NCBI GenBank assembly: GCA_947561395.2
Contig: OX387190.1
Location: 21,012,858-21,076,857, forward strand
Direction: 5' to 3'
Length of the DNA stretch: 64,000 bases
Source: Buxus sempervirens
Taxonomy: Eukaryota > Streptophyta > Magnoliopsida > Buxales > Buxaceae
The notes below the pieces were generated by a model that saw only the letters and a program-made list of their open reading frames with translations, was not told the DNA's origin and did not search any database. Positions 21,727-33,200 of this stretch are shown here, one piece after another; positions within the stretch are counted from its first letter, which is position 1, and every line of letters starts with the position of its first letter. The position numbers were made by a program, and so were the translations under genes.

Positions 21727-22305
21727 TAGGGGTGTAATTCGGTCGGTTTGATTTGGTTTTTGTGCCAAACCTAGACCAAATTGAATTATGTTGAGCATAA
21801 CCGAAAATGGAACCAAACCGAATTTCAATTAAAAATTATAAACCGAAAACCGGACCGAAATAAAGCGACTAAACCGAAAAATCGAAAGTATAATATCTTT
21901 AAAATTTAAGTCATTGTTTACTAGAATATAAATGTGAACAATATTATTTACTAGAAAATAGAAATAGAATTTCTATAATTTTACATTAATAAAGAAATTT
22001 AGTCACATATGACATTACCTCCTTCCAAAGAGAGATTCCTACAAAACAATAGGTTTTGACAAAAAAGTGTGATAAAAGATTTTGAAATTTTTGTATATAT
22101 ATTATATGTATTATAAATTATAATAATATAGTTCGGTTTTCGATTTAGTTTGGTTTCTCAACCACCTAAGCCATAAACTGAACCAAACTAATTCGGTTTG
22201 TATTTTTCAAATCGAAAACAAACTAAAAATAAAACCAAACCAAACCAAAATTTTTGATTTAGTTCAATCGGATTTCAGTTTGCACCAAACCAATTGACAC
22301 CCCTA
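21727..22305. mobile_element. hAT-type MITE, 579 bp, with exact 8-bp target duplication
   Basis: The left end reads TAGGGGTGTAATTCGG and the complement of the right end reads TAGGGGTGTCAATTGG, an imperfect terminal inverted repeat. The flanks are a perfect 8-bp direct repeat GTGTTGGG (21719-21726 and 22306-22313). The interior is AT-rich with many CGGTTT/AAACCG units and no coding capacity. TIR sequence and 8-bp duplication fit hAT. Confidence 0.88.
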
Positions 22306-22313
22306 GTGTTGGG

Positions 22314-24112
22314 GGTAGCGACGAGCATCATAGGGTGGTAGGAAGCATGACATCGATGAGTGGTAGTAGTGAGGCTGGATTAGTATTGGATGGGGGTGTG
22401 GGTGACATGGACTTCTTTTCTTTCAAATTTTCTATTTTTTAGGAGAGAACATCTTGACTAAAGAAAGGAAGATAAATTTTTAGAAAAAAATTTCTCTTAA
22501 AATTACTTTCAATTTTTCCAACCAAATGGGAGATAAGAAAATTTTAGCATTTTCTTTTATTTTCTTGTCTCAAACCATAACTTCCAAATAGAACCTTAAT
22601 CTTGATGGCCAAACAATCAACCAAATCACACACTCATGCGATCATACACATAGATAGTTGCTTACTAACTTGAGAGTTTTTATAACCTGATACGTACATA
22701 TGAGTTGTTATTTAGCAACGTGAGAATTATTAAAAATTTTTAAAGACAATCATATGATAGTAAAAAAAAAAATTAATCCATCTTAGAATCTGGTAATAAA
22801 GCAATACCTAATTGCGTTAGTTCTTTAAATATTTGCTTGAATTAGAATTCATTAATCACACGTTGTTATCAAAACACCATTCATTCCTTTAATGGGCTAT
22901 ACACACATAGTTATTTGGATCCAACCTAGGTTCAGCTCCTTAAGTCTAATTAAGTTCTTAAGCTCAAGAAGTTAATTCATTAATTAATTAATCAATTAAA
23001 ATAAGCAAAAATTAGAATTAACCCTCGTGTTAGTTCTGGGTCATTATAGACAGTGATGATAGTTGTAGTGATGATGGCTGAAGTAGTGGTATAATATTAA
23101 TATCGTTGCCTCATTAACTTGATTTTTCAAAAAATGACATTCAAGATTTTTGGGAAGTGAGTTATTTTTCAAAGATCTAAGAATATTTTCCCAGAATTAA
23201 AACCATTAATCATAAAGATTTACAATTGTCTTGAGTATTAATGGGACATTGAAATCTCATAAACAGGCCAATGATGGATAAGCAATGAGCAAGGAGGGAA
23301 ATATTTAAAAGATCAAGAAGTTAAACACATATCCCAAGTTCCAAACACAATAAAAGAGAATCTCAAAGAGGGTATCTTTTTAACAGTAGGAGCAGGGTTC
23401 TAAATTTGCACAAGGCCTGCATGGCTAGAAGCAATTTGTACATAAATGGGCGAATGCTTAATTTTAAGCTTTTATGTTATTTCGGGCCAGGCTTGACCAT
23501 TCCTTTGCCTAGCCCTATCGAGGCCCAGCCCAACCATTCCATTATGTTGAATACCAACTTTTAAATTATGGATAATTTTTATTCAACATATGAAACTTCT
23601 TGAGTGTTTCTTTACCCAAGATGGGAAATGGTAATTCAGTTTCATTCTTAAATCCAATGAACTTTTCACTAACAAATCTCAAATTAAATTAGGAATTTAT
23701 TCCAAGTGCATGCAGAAGAAAATGGAAAAAAGATTAGAAACAAGTATAGTATTAATGTTATATTATAGTCCTATGCTAGTGTGAGAAATTATTTCTGGTC
23801 AAGGTGATGCCAAGATTCTAAGCAATTTTCAAAAACAAAGTTGAATAATGTTGTAATACATTAAGAAGAATGATTGTTGACTTTTAGTTTTTAAGTGGTT
23901 CAATTGGAAGAGTTGAAGAGTGCTTGGAAGTTGGCTGGGCTGAGGCCCAAAAGATAGAGCTATTATGAAGAAGTCATTAGTGGACTAGGCCCAATGTCTT
24001 CTTTTGACCATGATAAGTTGGGCTCCAAAAAACCAGCCCAAGTCCCACCATGAAAACCCCTGCATGTGAGTGTGCCATGAGGGAAGACATGTTCAATTCT
24101 AGAAGAGAAAAA
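22314..24112. other. Gene-free AT-rich intergenic DNA
   Basis: No gene, RNA or element end recognised. A short stretch at 23460-23545 with GGGCCAGGC and GGCCCAGCCC resembles common dispersed plant repeat DNA but has no boundary. Confidence 0.4.
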
Positions 24113-24121
24113 TATTGTAAA

Positions 24122-24507
24122 GGGATAATTACATTTACCCCCTTGAGGTCTTGAACAATCCCACTTCCCCCTTGAGGTTTCTGAAATACTAGTTTACCAC
24201 CTTGACGTTTGCTATGTGTAACCGTTTCCTCCTTCTAGAGTTTGAGAGGTGATAAGAGAGAAAAAAAATAAAATACATTGACAACTTTGCCCATTTTATT
24301 CTAACCCATCAAAAGGTATTCTTGGTATTTAAAAGGGATAAAGTTGTTGATATGTATTTTTTTTCTCCAACCTCATTGATCAAAATCCCTAGAAGGGGAA
24401 AAGTGTTACACACAACAAACCTTAAAATGATAAACTGGTGTTTCAAAAACCTTAAGGTGGAAAGTGGGATTGTTTGAAACCTCATGGAGGCAAACTATAA
24501 TTATCCC
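24122..24507. mobile_element. Mutator-like MITE, 386 bp, with exact 9-bp target duplication
   Basis: The ends are GGGATAATTACATTTACC and, complemented from the right, GGGATAATTATAGTTTGCC. The inverted repeats extend imperfectly for about 120 bp per side (both arms contain CCTTGAGGT-type and AGAAGG-type blocks). A perfect 9-bp duplication TATTGTAAA flanks it (24113-24121 and 24508-24516). Long inverted ends and a 9-bp duplication point to the Mutator superfamily. Confidence 0.88.
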
Positions 24508-24574
24508 TATTGTAAAAGGAAAAAAAAAAGAAAAAAAGAAAATAAAAAATTCAAGATGAAATAGATTAACTGAA

Positions 24575-24725
24575 ATTTTTTTTTTTTTTTTGGGAACTTA
24601 GGGTATCCGGGCCCGCTTACGCTCAACTGGCTAATCCCTAGGGGCCCATGCAAGACCCTGCAACCCACATGGGCCAGGTAAGTCTAAGACCCATAGGCCT
24701 TATGCAGGTAGCCCCAAAGAATTGA
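24575..24725 (-). mobile_element. Non-LTR element 3' end fragment
   Basis: A T-run on the plus strand (a poly-A tail on the minus strand) is followed by GGGTATCCGGGCCCGCTTA and a GC-rich stretch ending near ATAGGCC. This arrangement is a common dispersed plant LINE/SINE 3' end. No coding part. Confidence 0.45.
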
Positions 24726-24917
24726 TAGATTAACTAATTTTTCTTGCAAGGAAAACATATATTTTTGGGACATACATATACCTATAAATTATGTCCTTTC
24801 ATCTAAGTTGAATAGAAATGCAGTGATTTGGGGGTAGTTTGAGCCTAACCCAAACTGATTTATGCAGTCCTTTTGGGCTGCCTATGCCTTTATCCTCCCC
24901 CATTGCAACTTCCAGTT

Positions 24918-25311
24918 AGGGCTAGCAATGGGTCAAATTCAAATTCAAAACTGAATACCATATACAACATTCGGTCGAATTGAATAACCAAAATCCGAAT
25001 TTGTAGAGGCTAGGGCAAATAGATTTCTTGCAGACGTTTAAACCATTTGATTTTTGTTTTAATAAGGTGGGTTCAACTGTGGTTTATACAAACTTTACAA
25101 ATGGTCTGACCAGTTTCTGGTCTGGGTTTTTGTATAGTACATTGTTTTTGGTTTGTATCCTATTTAGATCGAATATGAGCAGATTCGAATTTGAATCTGA
25201 ATTCAATCGAATCCGAAATTCTATATCCGTATTCAAACCACGGATCTATATTTCATATCCAAATTCGATATTTTCAGATAGGATTCGGATATATGAGCCA
25301 TTGCCAGCCCT
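24918..25311. mobile_element. MITE with AGGGCTRGCAATGG termini, 394 bp
   Basis: The left end AGGGCTAGCAATGGGTC matches the complement of the right end AGGGCTGGCAATGGCTC. The interior is dominated by GAATTC/ATTCGAAT-type AT-rich blocks. The target duplication is unclear; a short TTA on both sides is possible. Confidence 0.7.
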
Positions 25312-25694
25312 TTAGTTCATATTGGTAAGAGTGACATGGGACCACCCAAAGCATGATTAAACGCAAAATTGTTAAAGTAGTGTGAATAATCAAGCTAGAA
25401 AGCAGTAAAACCATTACATGTCCATTATGATCGACAAAAATACGGTTAGGCACGCAGAATCCATGAATGTCAAACGTCCACGGCAAATGGGTGGTTGGGT
25501 TGGATACTCGGTCACTGGTCAAATTAAATGGAGATAACTGTAGAGTCTCTTACTTTCTTTCAAAGATTTAGGGCTTGCAAAAATACATAAAAATGAAATA
25601 AAATTGGCTAGTGGGGGTGTTTGTCGTTGTATTGTTGAGTCTCATCTCCCCTTCTACTCAAAGGATCACACACCAAGAGGAGCCGATCTGCATC

Positions 25695-26147
25695 ATGGCT
25701 GGTCGTGGCGGCAGCGGCAGTGGTGGTGGAGGCAGAGGAGGTGGCGGAGGTAGAAGCGGTCCGGGTCAAGATAGAGGCTGGGATTTCAGGTGGGGATTTG
25801 GGAGTTCAGGTGATGGAACATGGGATTACCGCTGGGGTACTGGGTCCGGCCCTGGTGGTAGTACTTGGGGCTTTGGCTCCGGTGCCGGCCGATCCGGTGA
25901 TGGTCGTGGGTTTGGGTTCGGATGGGGAGGCTCTGGCTCTACTGAAGGCCATGGTTCTGGGTTTTTTGGTGGTGGTGGTGGAGGTGGAGGTGGAGATAGT
26001 GGCGGCTTTGGATTTGGGTGTCGAGCTAATGGTGCTGACTTGAATTTTGGAGGATTTGGGTTCAGTGGTAGCAGAAACCCGTCAAGGGCGGATGGGGTTA
26101 ACGATCTCAATACAAACAACCGCGGCACAACTAGACCTTCTCGTTAG
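25695..26147 (+). CDS. Glycine-rich protein (150 aa)
   Basis: The first in-frame ATG is at 25695 and the stop ends at 26147. The product starts MAGRGGSGSGGGGRGGGG and is rich in Gly with repeating WDFRWGFGSS, WDYRWGTGSG and STWGFGSG blocks, a long Gly run, then a Ser/Asn/Arg tail ending TRPSR. This is the low-complexity design of plant glycine-rich structural or RNA-associated proteins; exact role unknown. The open frame extends upstream to 25602 without an ATG and there encodes a hydrophobic stretch (GVFVVVLLSLISPSTQR) that looks like a signal peptide, starting at a GTG. So either an upstream exon supplies the start or the secretory start was lost. Composition alone supports the call. Confidence 0.65.
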   Translation: MAGRGGSGSGGGGRGGGGGRSGPGQDRGWDFRWGFGSSGDGTWDYRWGTGSGPGGSTWGFGSGAGRSGDGRGFGFGWGGSGSTEGHGSGFFGGGGGGGGGDSGGFGFGCRANGADLNFGGFGFSGSRNPSRADGVNDLNTNNRGTTRPSR

Positions 26148-27297
26148 GTAATCTGGTACTTCGTAGATGTATCTAACCAGACTAAGCAGGTATATATGTG
26201 CTGTAATTACTATATATTTGTTCCTTGTATAAAATAGATCTATATATGAATGTATTTTCAAAATTGATGAAGTAGATAAAGCTCAGAAAAGTAACATGTA
26301 AGGTAAGATTTATATGTATGAAGTAAAAATAAGTTACATAAAGCTTCTTTTCCATATTGATGAGAACTGCACCTTGTGAGATGCAAAAGAGCTGCCCCAG
26401 AAGATTTCATTTCAGTTCAAGAAACTGAACATATTAGAATTACACAAGGAAAAGCCTGAGAAGTGTGCTTGAGTAGGAAGTAACAGTGATGTGAAAGGGA
26501 AACTAATTCTAATCAGTTGCAAGCACATTTCCATTCCCACATGTTTCCTGTCTTTGTGGAGGGGGTGATGATTTCCCAAATGTATTTCCAGAATACATTT
26601 CATGGACTGATCTTCAAAAGGTATTCTGCTCTAGGAGAAATCCGAAAGTTTGCGTCATGACATTTAAACTAATAGATGATGTATACAGGGTCCATCTTAC
26701 TATTTGTGCCAACCCTCTTGCTCATGCATCAGGAATCATAATATTGTGTTTATCAACAGTCATCACTCCCTATTATACTGAAAGAAATTTACTCTAAATC
26801 CTACAAATGTATATAGAAATTCCCTATTAAGAACTCTTCATCCTATTATGGATCAGATTTTTTTTCCTTGAAGCCAGAAAATGCAAATACAGTCAAAATA
26901 ACTCAGATTCATATCTTTAATAGCCAATGCTTTATAAACCAACTCGCAGTTGTAAAAGTCCATAAGAATATACAATGATTAACTGTCAATATGAAGAGCA
27001 GCAAAAAATTTGGGTAGCAAGGAGAGCACATTTATATTACCCCGGCTTCCAACCTGAGCGCTACATTCATATGGCTTTATTATGATTGACTCCCATACAG
27101 GGCAACAGTCTGAATGATGAGATCTTTGTCATGCAAACATGAAAAGGAAAACTGTTAGTAGTTCAGATTAGGCAATTAAGAAAGCATAAAAAGAAGATAA
27201 TATCGCTACTCACTTGAGAAGGACTTTGTACAGGAATTTTTTACTCGAATCAACCCACAAGGTACAATGGTCTGCAAAGTTCGAAAAATGCGCCATG
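26148..27297. other. 3' flanks of two convergent genes
   Basis: The left part is the 3' side of the glycine-rich gene. The right part (about 26990-27297) is the probable 3' UTR of the minus-strand gene, with an AATAAA on the minus strand near 27080. Nothing else seen. Confidence 0.45.
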
Positions 27298-30200
27298 TTA
27301 TTCTGGCTTCTGAATGGTCCCATGATATTGGTTCTTGCTTAAGGAACGGGGATTTGGGTATTTGAACATCTGGACAGATGGTTTTTGTTCTTCATCTTTA
27401 TGGGCTCTTTGTGCTGGAGTCAAATGTAATGGAAGTCCATCTTTTCGACAGGAAAATTCAGAATGTGCCTTCATTTGTAAGTCTTTATCATGTGATTCCA
27501 CTTGGACAGGTTTTGTTGAAACCATACCCTGGTTTCTTATTTGCGATGCAGCAGATAGATTTGTTGAGGATGGAATATCTTCTAGCTTCCTTTCCTTTGG
27601 TATTTTGAAATATTTTACGGGCTGAGAACTTGTACCTGTACATTTCACAGGAAGGATTATGTCTGATGGAATACACCGTTCAAACTGTTTTTTTTTTGGC
27701 CTTTCACAAAGTAGAAAATCAGTCAACTCAAAGTGAAGGGTTTATAAAATCTTGAGATTTTATGTAATATTTTGTGAATAGACAAAGTACTACATTAAGT
27801 AATTTACAAGAGTGTTTTATCAGTAGAGGAGTTTTTAGTCTATGATATTCCTTTTTATTTTCTTGATACTTGCCTGACAGTATCTCCCTTATTTCGTTCA
27901 GCAGAAAAAAATGCAGAAACATTATTTAAGTGGAAATATGAGGAACCAAAATCACTGAATGATCAGTGCAAGGCAAATCTTCAAACTAGCACAAAGAAAT
28001 CACTTGAAAGATTAATGGACACATTTAATCAATAATATACGAATTGTGGGAAATTTTTCAATGCAATCCAATATTGATAGTCTGTAGCACAATTGAGGCG
28101 AGTTTATGCAATAAATAAGCAGCAAGGGACACAGGGCATATATGGAAATGTTGGCATATGAAACCAGCCATTCAAAACCAATTTCTAACTTTCCAGAATT
28201 TCACAGTACCTACTTATGAAAAATTAAGCATAGAAAAATATGATTTCTTTTTCAACGTTTAAGCATAAAAAATCTTTTAAAAGCAATGATTGAATCCATT
28301 TATTCATCTCAGATTAATGAGAACAAGTTTTTTGAAAATTTATCACCAATGATAAAATTAACGTTTAAGCACTAACATAACCACTTGAAGAACTGGAGAA
28401 GATAAAGCAGCATTCTACAATTTCTAATTATGGGCAAGTAAGACCGTAGATGAGAATTAAGATATACCTCCTGAATTTTGGAAGTATAGCTGGTCTGGAG
28501 GTCTCTTAGCAGGTAGTGAGATTGCACCTCCAATCAAATGAGTAGAGCAAGAAGAGATTTCTTTTCCAAGGTTAGAGCCTTGTTTGTTTGCGGACTGGAA
28601 AATTGTGGAATCAGAGAATCAGATAGAACCTTATTAGAATGTCTTACAATATCATTATTAATAGATGCGATTCGTACACTAGTATATTTTCATGCATTAT
28701 AGGTGTTTTTGCACAGAAAACTGCACATCACATCTTCATACTCGAAGTGTTAATGAGAAAAACCTTATAGATTAAATCATATATTTGTTTATTTTACATT
28801 TGCCAACTGCTTTTCTAATTTTCATCAAAAGTTAATGATCTTATTAAAAGGGAAAGTAAAGAATAGACCCAGAACTAGATTCCAAATATCAAAACAAGGG
28901 GAGAAAGTCTCCAAAAAGGAAAGAATCACTAACAGCTCCTGTCTTAGCCAGGTCATGACCTGCTTAGTGAATCTCAAGAACTAGGAGAGTTAGTCATTCA
29001 TCAGTTGTCAAAACACCTACACAAGATTAGGCAATGGAGCTACACATTGCCTAGTTGCAAGCCTGGAGTACATGTCCTAGCTTTCATGTTATTTAATAAG
29101 CCCTTTTAATAATGCTTCAAACCTGATATGGATATTCTTAAAGCCATAAACTGAATAAACTTGAACGAATACGAACTAGGCAGGTGTCTGATAGCCTATT
29201 GAATGAAATGTCCTTCGTACGTTGATATGCAATTTCAATAGCCCAATTATATATAAGCAACTTAATTGAAAAAACAAAATCATGAACCAATACTATCATG
29301 CATATATGAGAAAAATAATGAATCAATACTATCATACATATATGACAAATAATAACATGAATAATATATGGGAGTTGAAACTAAAGAGCACAATGATACC
29401 AAGTAAACAGTCAATGAATAAATGCAAATAAAATGATTCTTCATAATGACATGATTTGTCGTAAAAAATAACAATAACAATAATGACATGATTTGTTGTA
29501 AAAAATATTTTTCTTAATAAAATATAAAATTAAATAATTAAAGCACAGAAAATAAGATAAAAAAATTTGTTTCTGATTTTAATCTTTCCAGTTCTTATTT
29601 ATAAGAAATTTATATTTCCATGCCCATGTACAGAAAACTAAAACCTAGGCACAGAAACAATAACTTGTTTGTTGTAGTTGAGGATTGTAAAAGGTATAAC
29701 AATGGAAATAAAAGATAAAAATGAGAATGAAAAGTGGTGGGGGCCACGATGATTAGCATAACTAGCAGCAATTTGTTACTAATTTTCCTGTATTTTATTT
29801 TCTTTCCTCCAATATTTTCTCTCATCAATGTCATCATAAGTTAATCGTAAGTTACCCTGCATGGTCTTTATTGATTCCAAAACTACAAGGTGGATCTGTT
29901 GTTTATTTTTTTATTTCTCCTAAATGAAACCCAATACGACAGAAATAGGTTATTCCATATACTCGTCTCTTTTGTCACGTAATCACACAAGCTCCTCTGA
30001 ACAAGATGCATGATATGTGATGAAAGAAGATAAAAATGTCTAAATTCTGTCAGAAAAACTATAGTGCATAAATAAGTTATTAGAAGATTTAGCAACTACA
30101 TGGCACATTATAAAAGTATAGGGAGATACATCATTGAATTTCCTTCTCTTTGAATCTTATTGCTAAGCAAAAGCAAAATTACTGTGCATAAATAAATTAT

Positions 30201-33200
30201 CATGCGATTCACCAAGAACATGGCACATAAGGAAACATGGGAGGGCTGAAGACTTCAACAACATTGGATTTGTTGTGGAAGATTGGAAGAAGGCTCTCGT
30301 TAAAAAGGAGACCTATGGGATCAAAAATCAATGCTATGGAATCTTGGTGTACACCTCAGTCAGCAAATCAAAAAGGGTTTACATCTTTATAAGTTGAATT
30401 GCCCCTCAAACCTCTAAAAAAATTTTATGATGTTCTGATTAGAGAGAAATGTGCAGAACATTAATGGAGCTCTGCTTGGAAGACTCAGTAAAGACAGGAA
30501 AACGGTATGAAGTCTTATCACCTCATTACAAGTGTTCGCAGAAGTGAATTTGGGAAAAAATTAGTAGCATGTCAGAGGATTTCAGTGGACAACTAAGGTT
30601 GATGTACTAGTCCCCATTGAATCTTACCTGTTTGAATAAGCTCATATCCAGAAAGGATGATTGATGGCAGTAGACGATTTGGTTTTCTAGGCAATTTCTC
30701 TAACCATTTGCCAATTGCCTAAATTCAACATGCCTTCATACTTGAGATTTGAGAAGACTAGCCTTCTCCCAGCTGACCAAATGCTTGTTTTTGGATTCTC
30801 TCCCAGCTCCCTTTTAAGCTTTTGAATTGACTTTTCCACTCTAACAGAAATTCTAAAAGTGGCTGGTATGTATATAAAAATATCATTTAAGGACGAATTT
30901 AATGACGGTAAATCTCACCCAGTAGGAGCACAATCTTCTTTTGTATATCACAATCTCAAGGTCCCAAAATACAAAAGCTTTAGAATTTCCTCAAAAAGAA
31001 GCAGGAGACACTTAAATAGCCAGCTTTTGAAACTACAATCAAGGGTATAATTAAAAGGTCATATCTTCTTCCAAGCTAATTCTTACTAAGTGTTCTTAGT
31101 CTTTTTGATTTTGAGGCCCAAAATCATTTGAATGTGTTTCATTATGTGCATAAAAATAAGTGGATATCATATCTTCTTCCAAGATTCTTATCAAAATGTT
31201 CTTAGTCAAGTTAGCTTTGAGGCCCAAAATCATTTGAATGTGTTACAATTTATGCATAAAAATAAGTGGATCCTGTTATCTAGGAATGTTTTATAGGATA
31301 ATTTGCCATAAAAAAAAATGGAGAATAATGACATTGAAAATATCAGTTCCTTTTGTAAACAGTTTGACAAGTTGATGTTCCTTTGCCTTCACTAATGACA
31401 CGTAGAGCATGTATGCTACAATAATGAAAGATACGATTGGTTATTGGTTGACTTGTTTGAATCCTTGGATACCTAGATAATTTTTTTAATGCAACCATTA
31501 AACAGGAGAACAGAAACTGATAAACTAAATTCGTGAATCCATTTCTCCATTGGCAGACAGATGAGGAAATCGCAAAATAGATATACCAGCTTTTCAAAAG
31601 CTATTTTCACCAATAATCTTTCGTAGTAGAATATTTTCACCTCTTCTGCATTTCTGACTGCAATAAGGATGACATTAAGAATTTTTCTACTCTTAATGAA
31701 ACAAAGACACAAGGCCAAGACTGTATCCAACAGGAAAACACTCATCCTGTTGGAAAGCAACTAAGCTAATGGGTTTGAAGTTCTTAGGAAAAAAAAATAT
31801 ACATTATTTCTGTCTTTTTTTCCATCTCACTTTTTTTCCCCTTTTTTTTTTGGGAATTCAAATGATGAAAGTGGAGTTTTTCTTAGGATGACTAGTGGAA
31901 AGTTTTTGGCTCCAAAGGGATTCATACTCAAGTATGTACTATGTAGTACAATATCACCATAAATAAGACTAGAGTTCATACTCTTTCCAATATTGCATAT
32001 GTCACATCATGGTTTACAATTTCGTCGGCATGCCGGCGAAATTTCGTTTTCCAAGTGGTAGCGGCCCAAATTTTGAAGAGAAAATCCTTTCTGCCACTGC
32101 CGACGAAATCTGGGAATATTTTTCCCATATTGAAAAAAAATTCAGTGAAATTTGGCGGCATGCCGGCGAAATTTCCCCAAAATGGGGAAATTTTTTTCCT
32201 TGAATTCTTGGCATGCCCTCAAAATTTCACTGGGCACGAAATGCGAAATTGAAAACCTTGTATCATGTAACACAAAGAGAGGTATTACTTAAGGTACTAT
32301 TTGGTTTTCTCCAAACACTTTGAAAAAGTCATTAAAAAAATAATATCAAATGCTTTTTTCTTATCCACTTCAAAGACTGCTTCCTTGATCCCCACCATAT
32401 CAAAGCTAAAGTCACTCAAACAACCATATCCTCAAAAATAGAACTTCAACTAATGCTTTTGAAATAGAAATCAAAGAGTCACCCAGTTGAATAGATGATT
32501 GAGATAATAGCGGTGTAAATACAGTGTATAAAAGATTTCAGATGGCCACATCATGTTCCCATAGGATAGAAAACCATGTCTCACTGGATGACTAAACCTT
32601 ATGAGACAAACCAAAATATCTCCCAACATGATATAAATGTACAATGTAAAAGGCATTTGAAAGATGTAAGGACAAAATGACAACAATACCATGGAAAATC
32701 CCTTCATTAGAATTCAAGATACAACGACAACAAAATGCCTTACCCTAATTTCTTGGGTAGCTCATATCTTAAGTCAGATTATTAGTATTTAGATCCTTTC
32801 CCATTGACTCCATCTGTGTTCCTTTTGGTATTCCCCTTGTCAAATTAAATCTTTTAATGAGTACCCTCTCACAGCTCCTCATGGCTAACTCCCTGGGTCT
32901 TCTCTTTACATGGCCAAACTATCCTAGCCTACTTTCTTCTATCTTAACATCTATTTAGACAATACCTAGACATTCACAAATCTATTCATTTCTTGTCTTT
33001 TTTCTCCTATTCTTGCCACACATCCATCATAAAACATTAATCCTATGCATGTGTTCCTTTTTAATAACCCAACATTTTGATCCATAATCATAGTAGACCT
33101 AATAACTCTCTCATAAAATTTTCCTCAAGCACAAGACATTCCAAAAGCACCTTTATATTAAAGCCATTCACTTCAGATTCTATCTGCCAAGACATGGCCT

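Noticed and set aside
25826..26128. Proline-rich open frame on the minus strand
   Set aside because: It is the antisense of the glycine-rich gene (Gly codons read as Pro).
30240..30600. Plus-strand peptide-like stretch ([16 protein letters not shown])
   Set aside because: It is short, without splice context or recognised family; insufficient for a feature.
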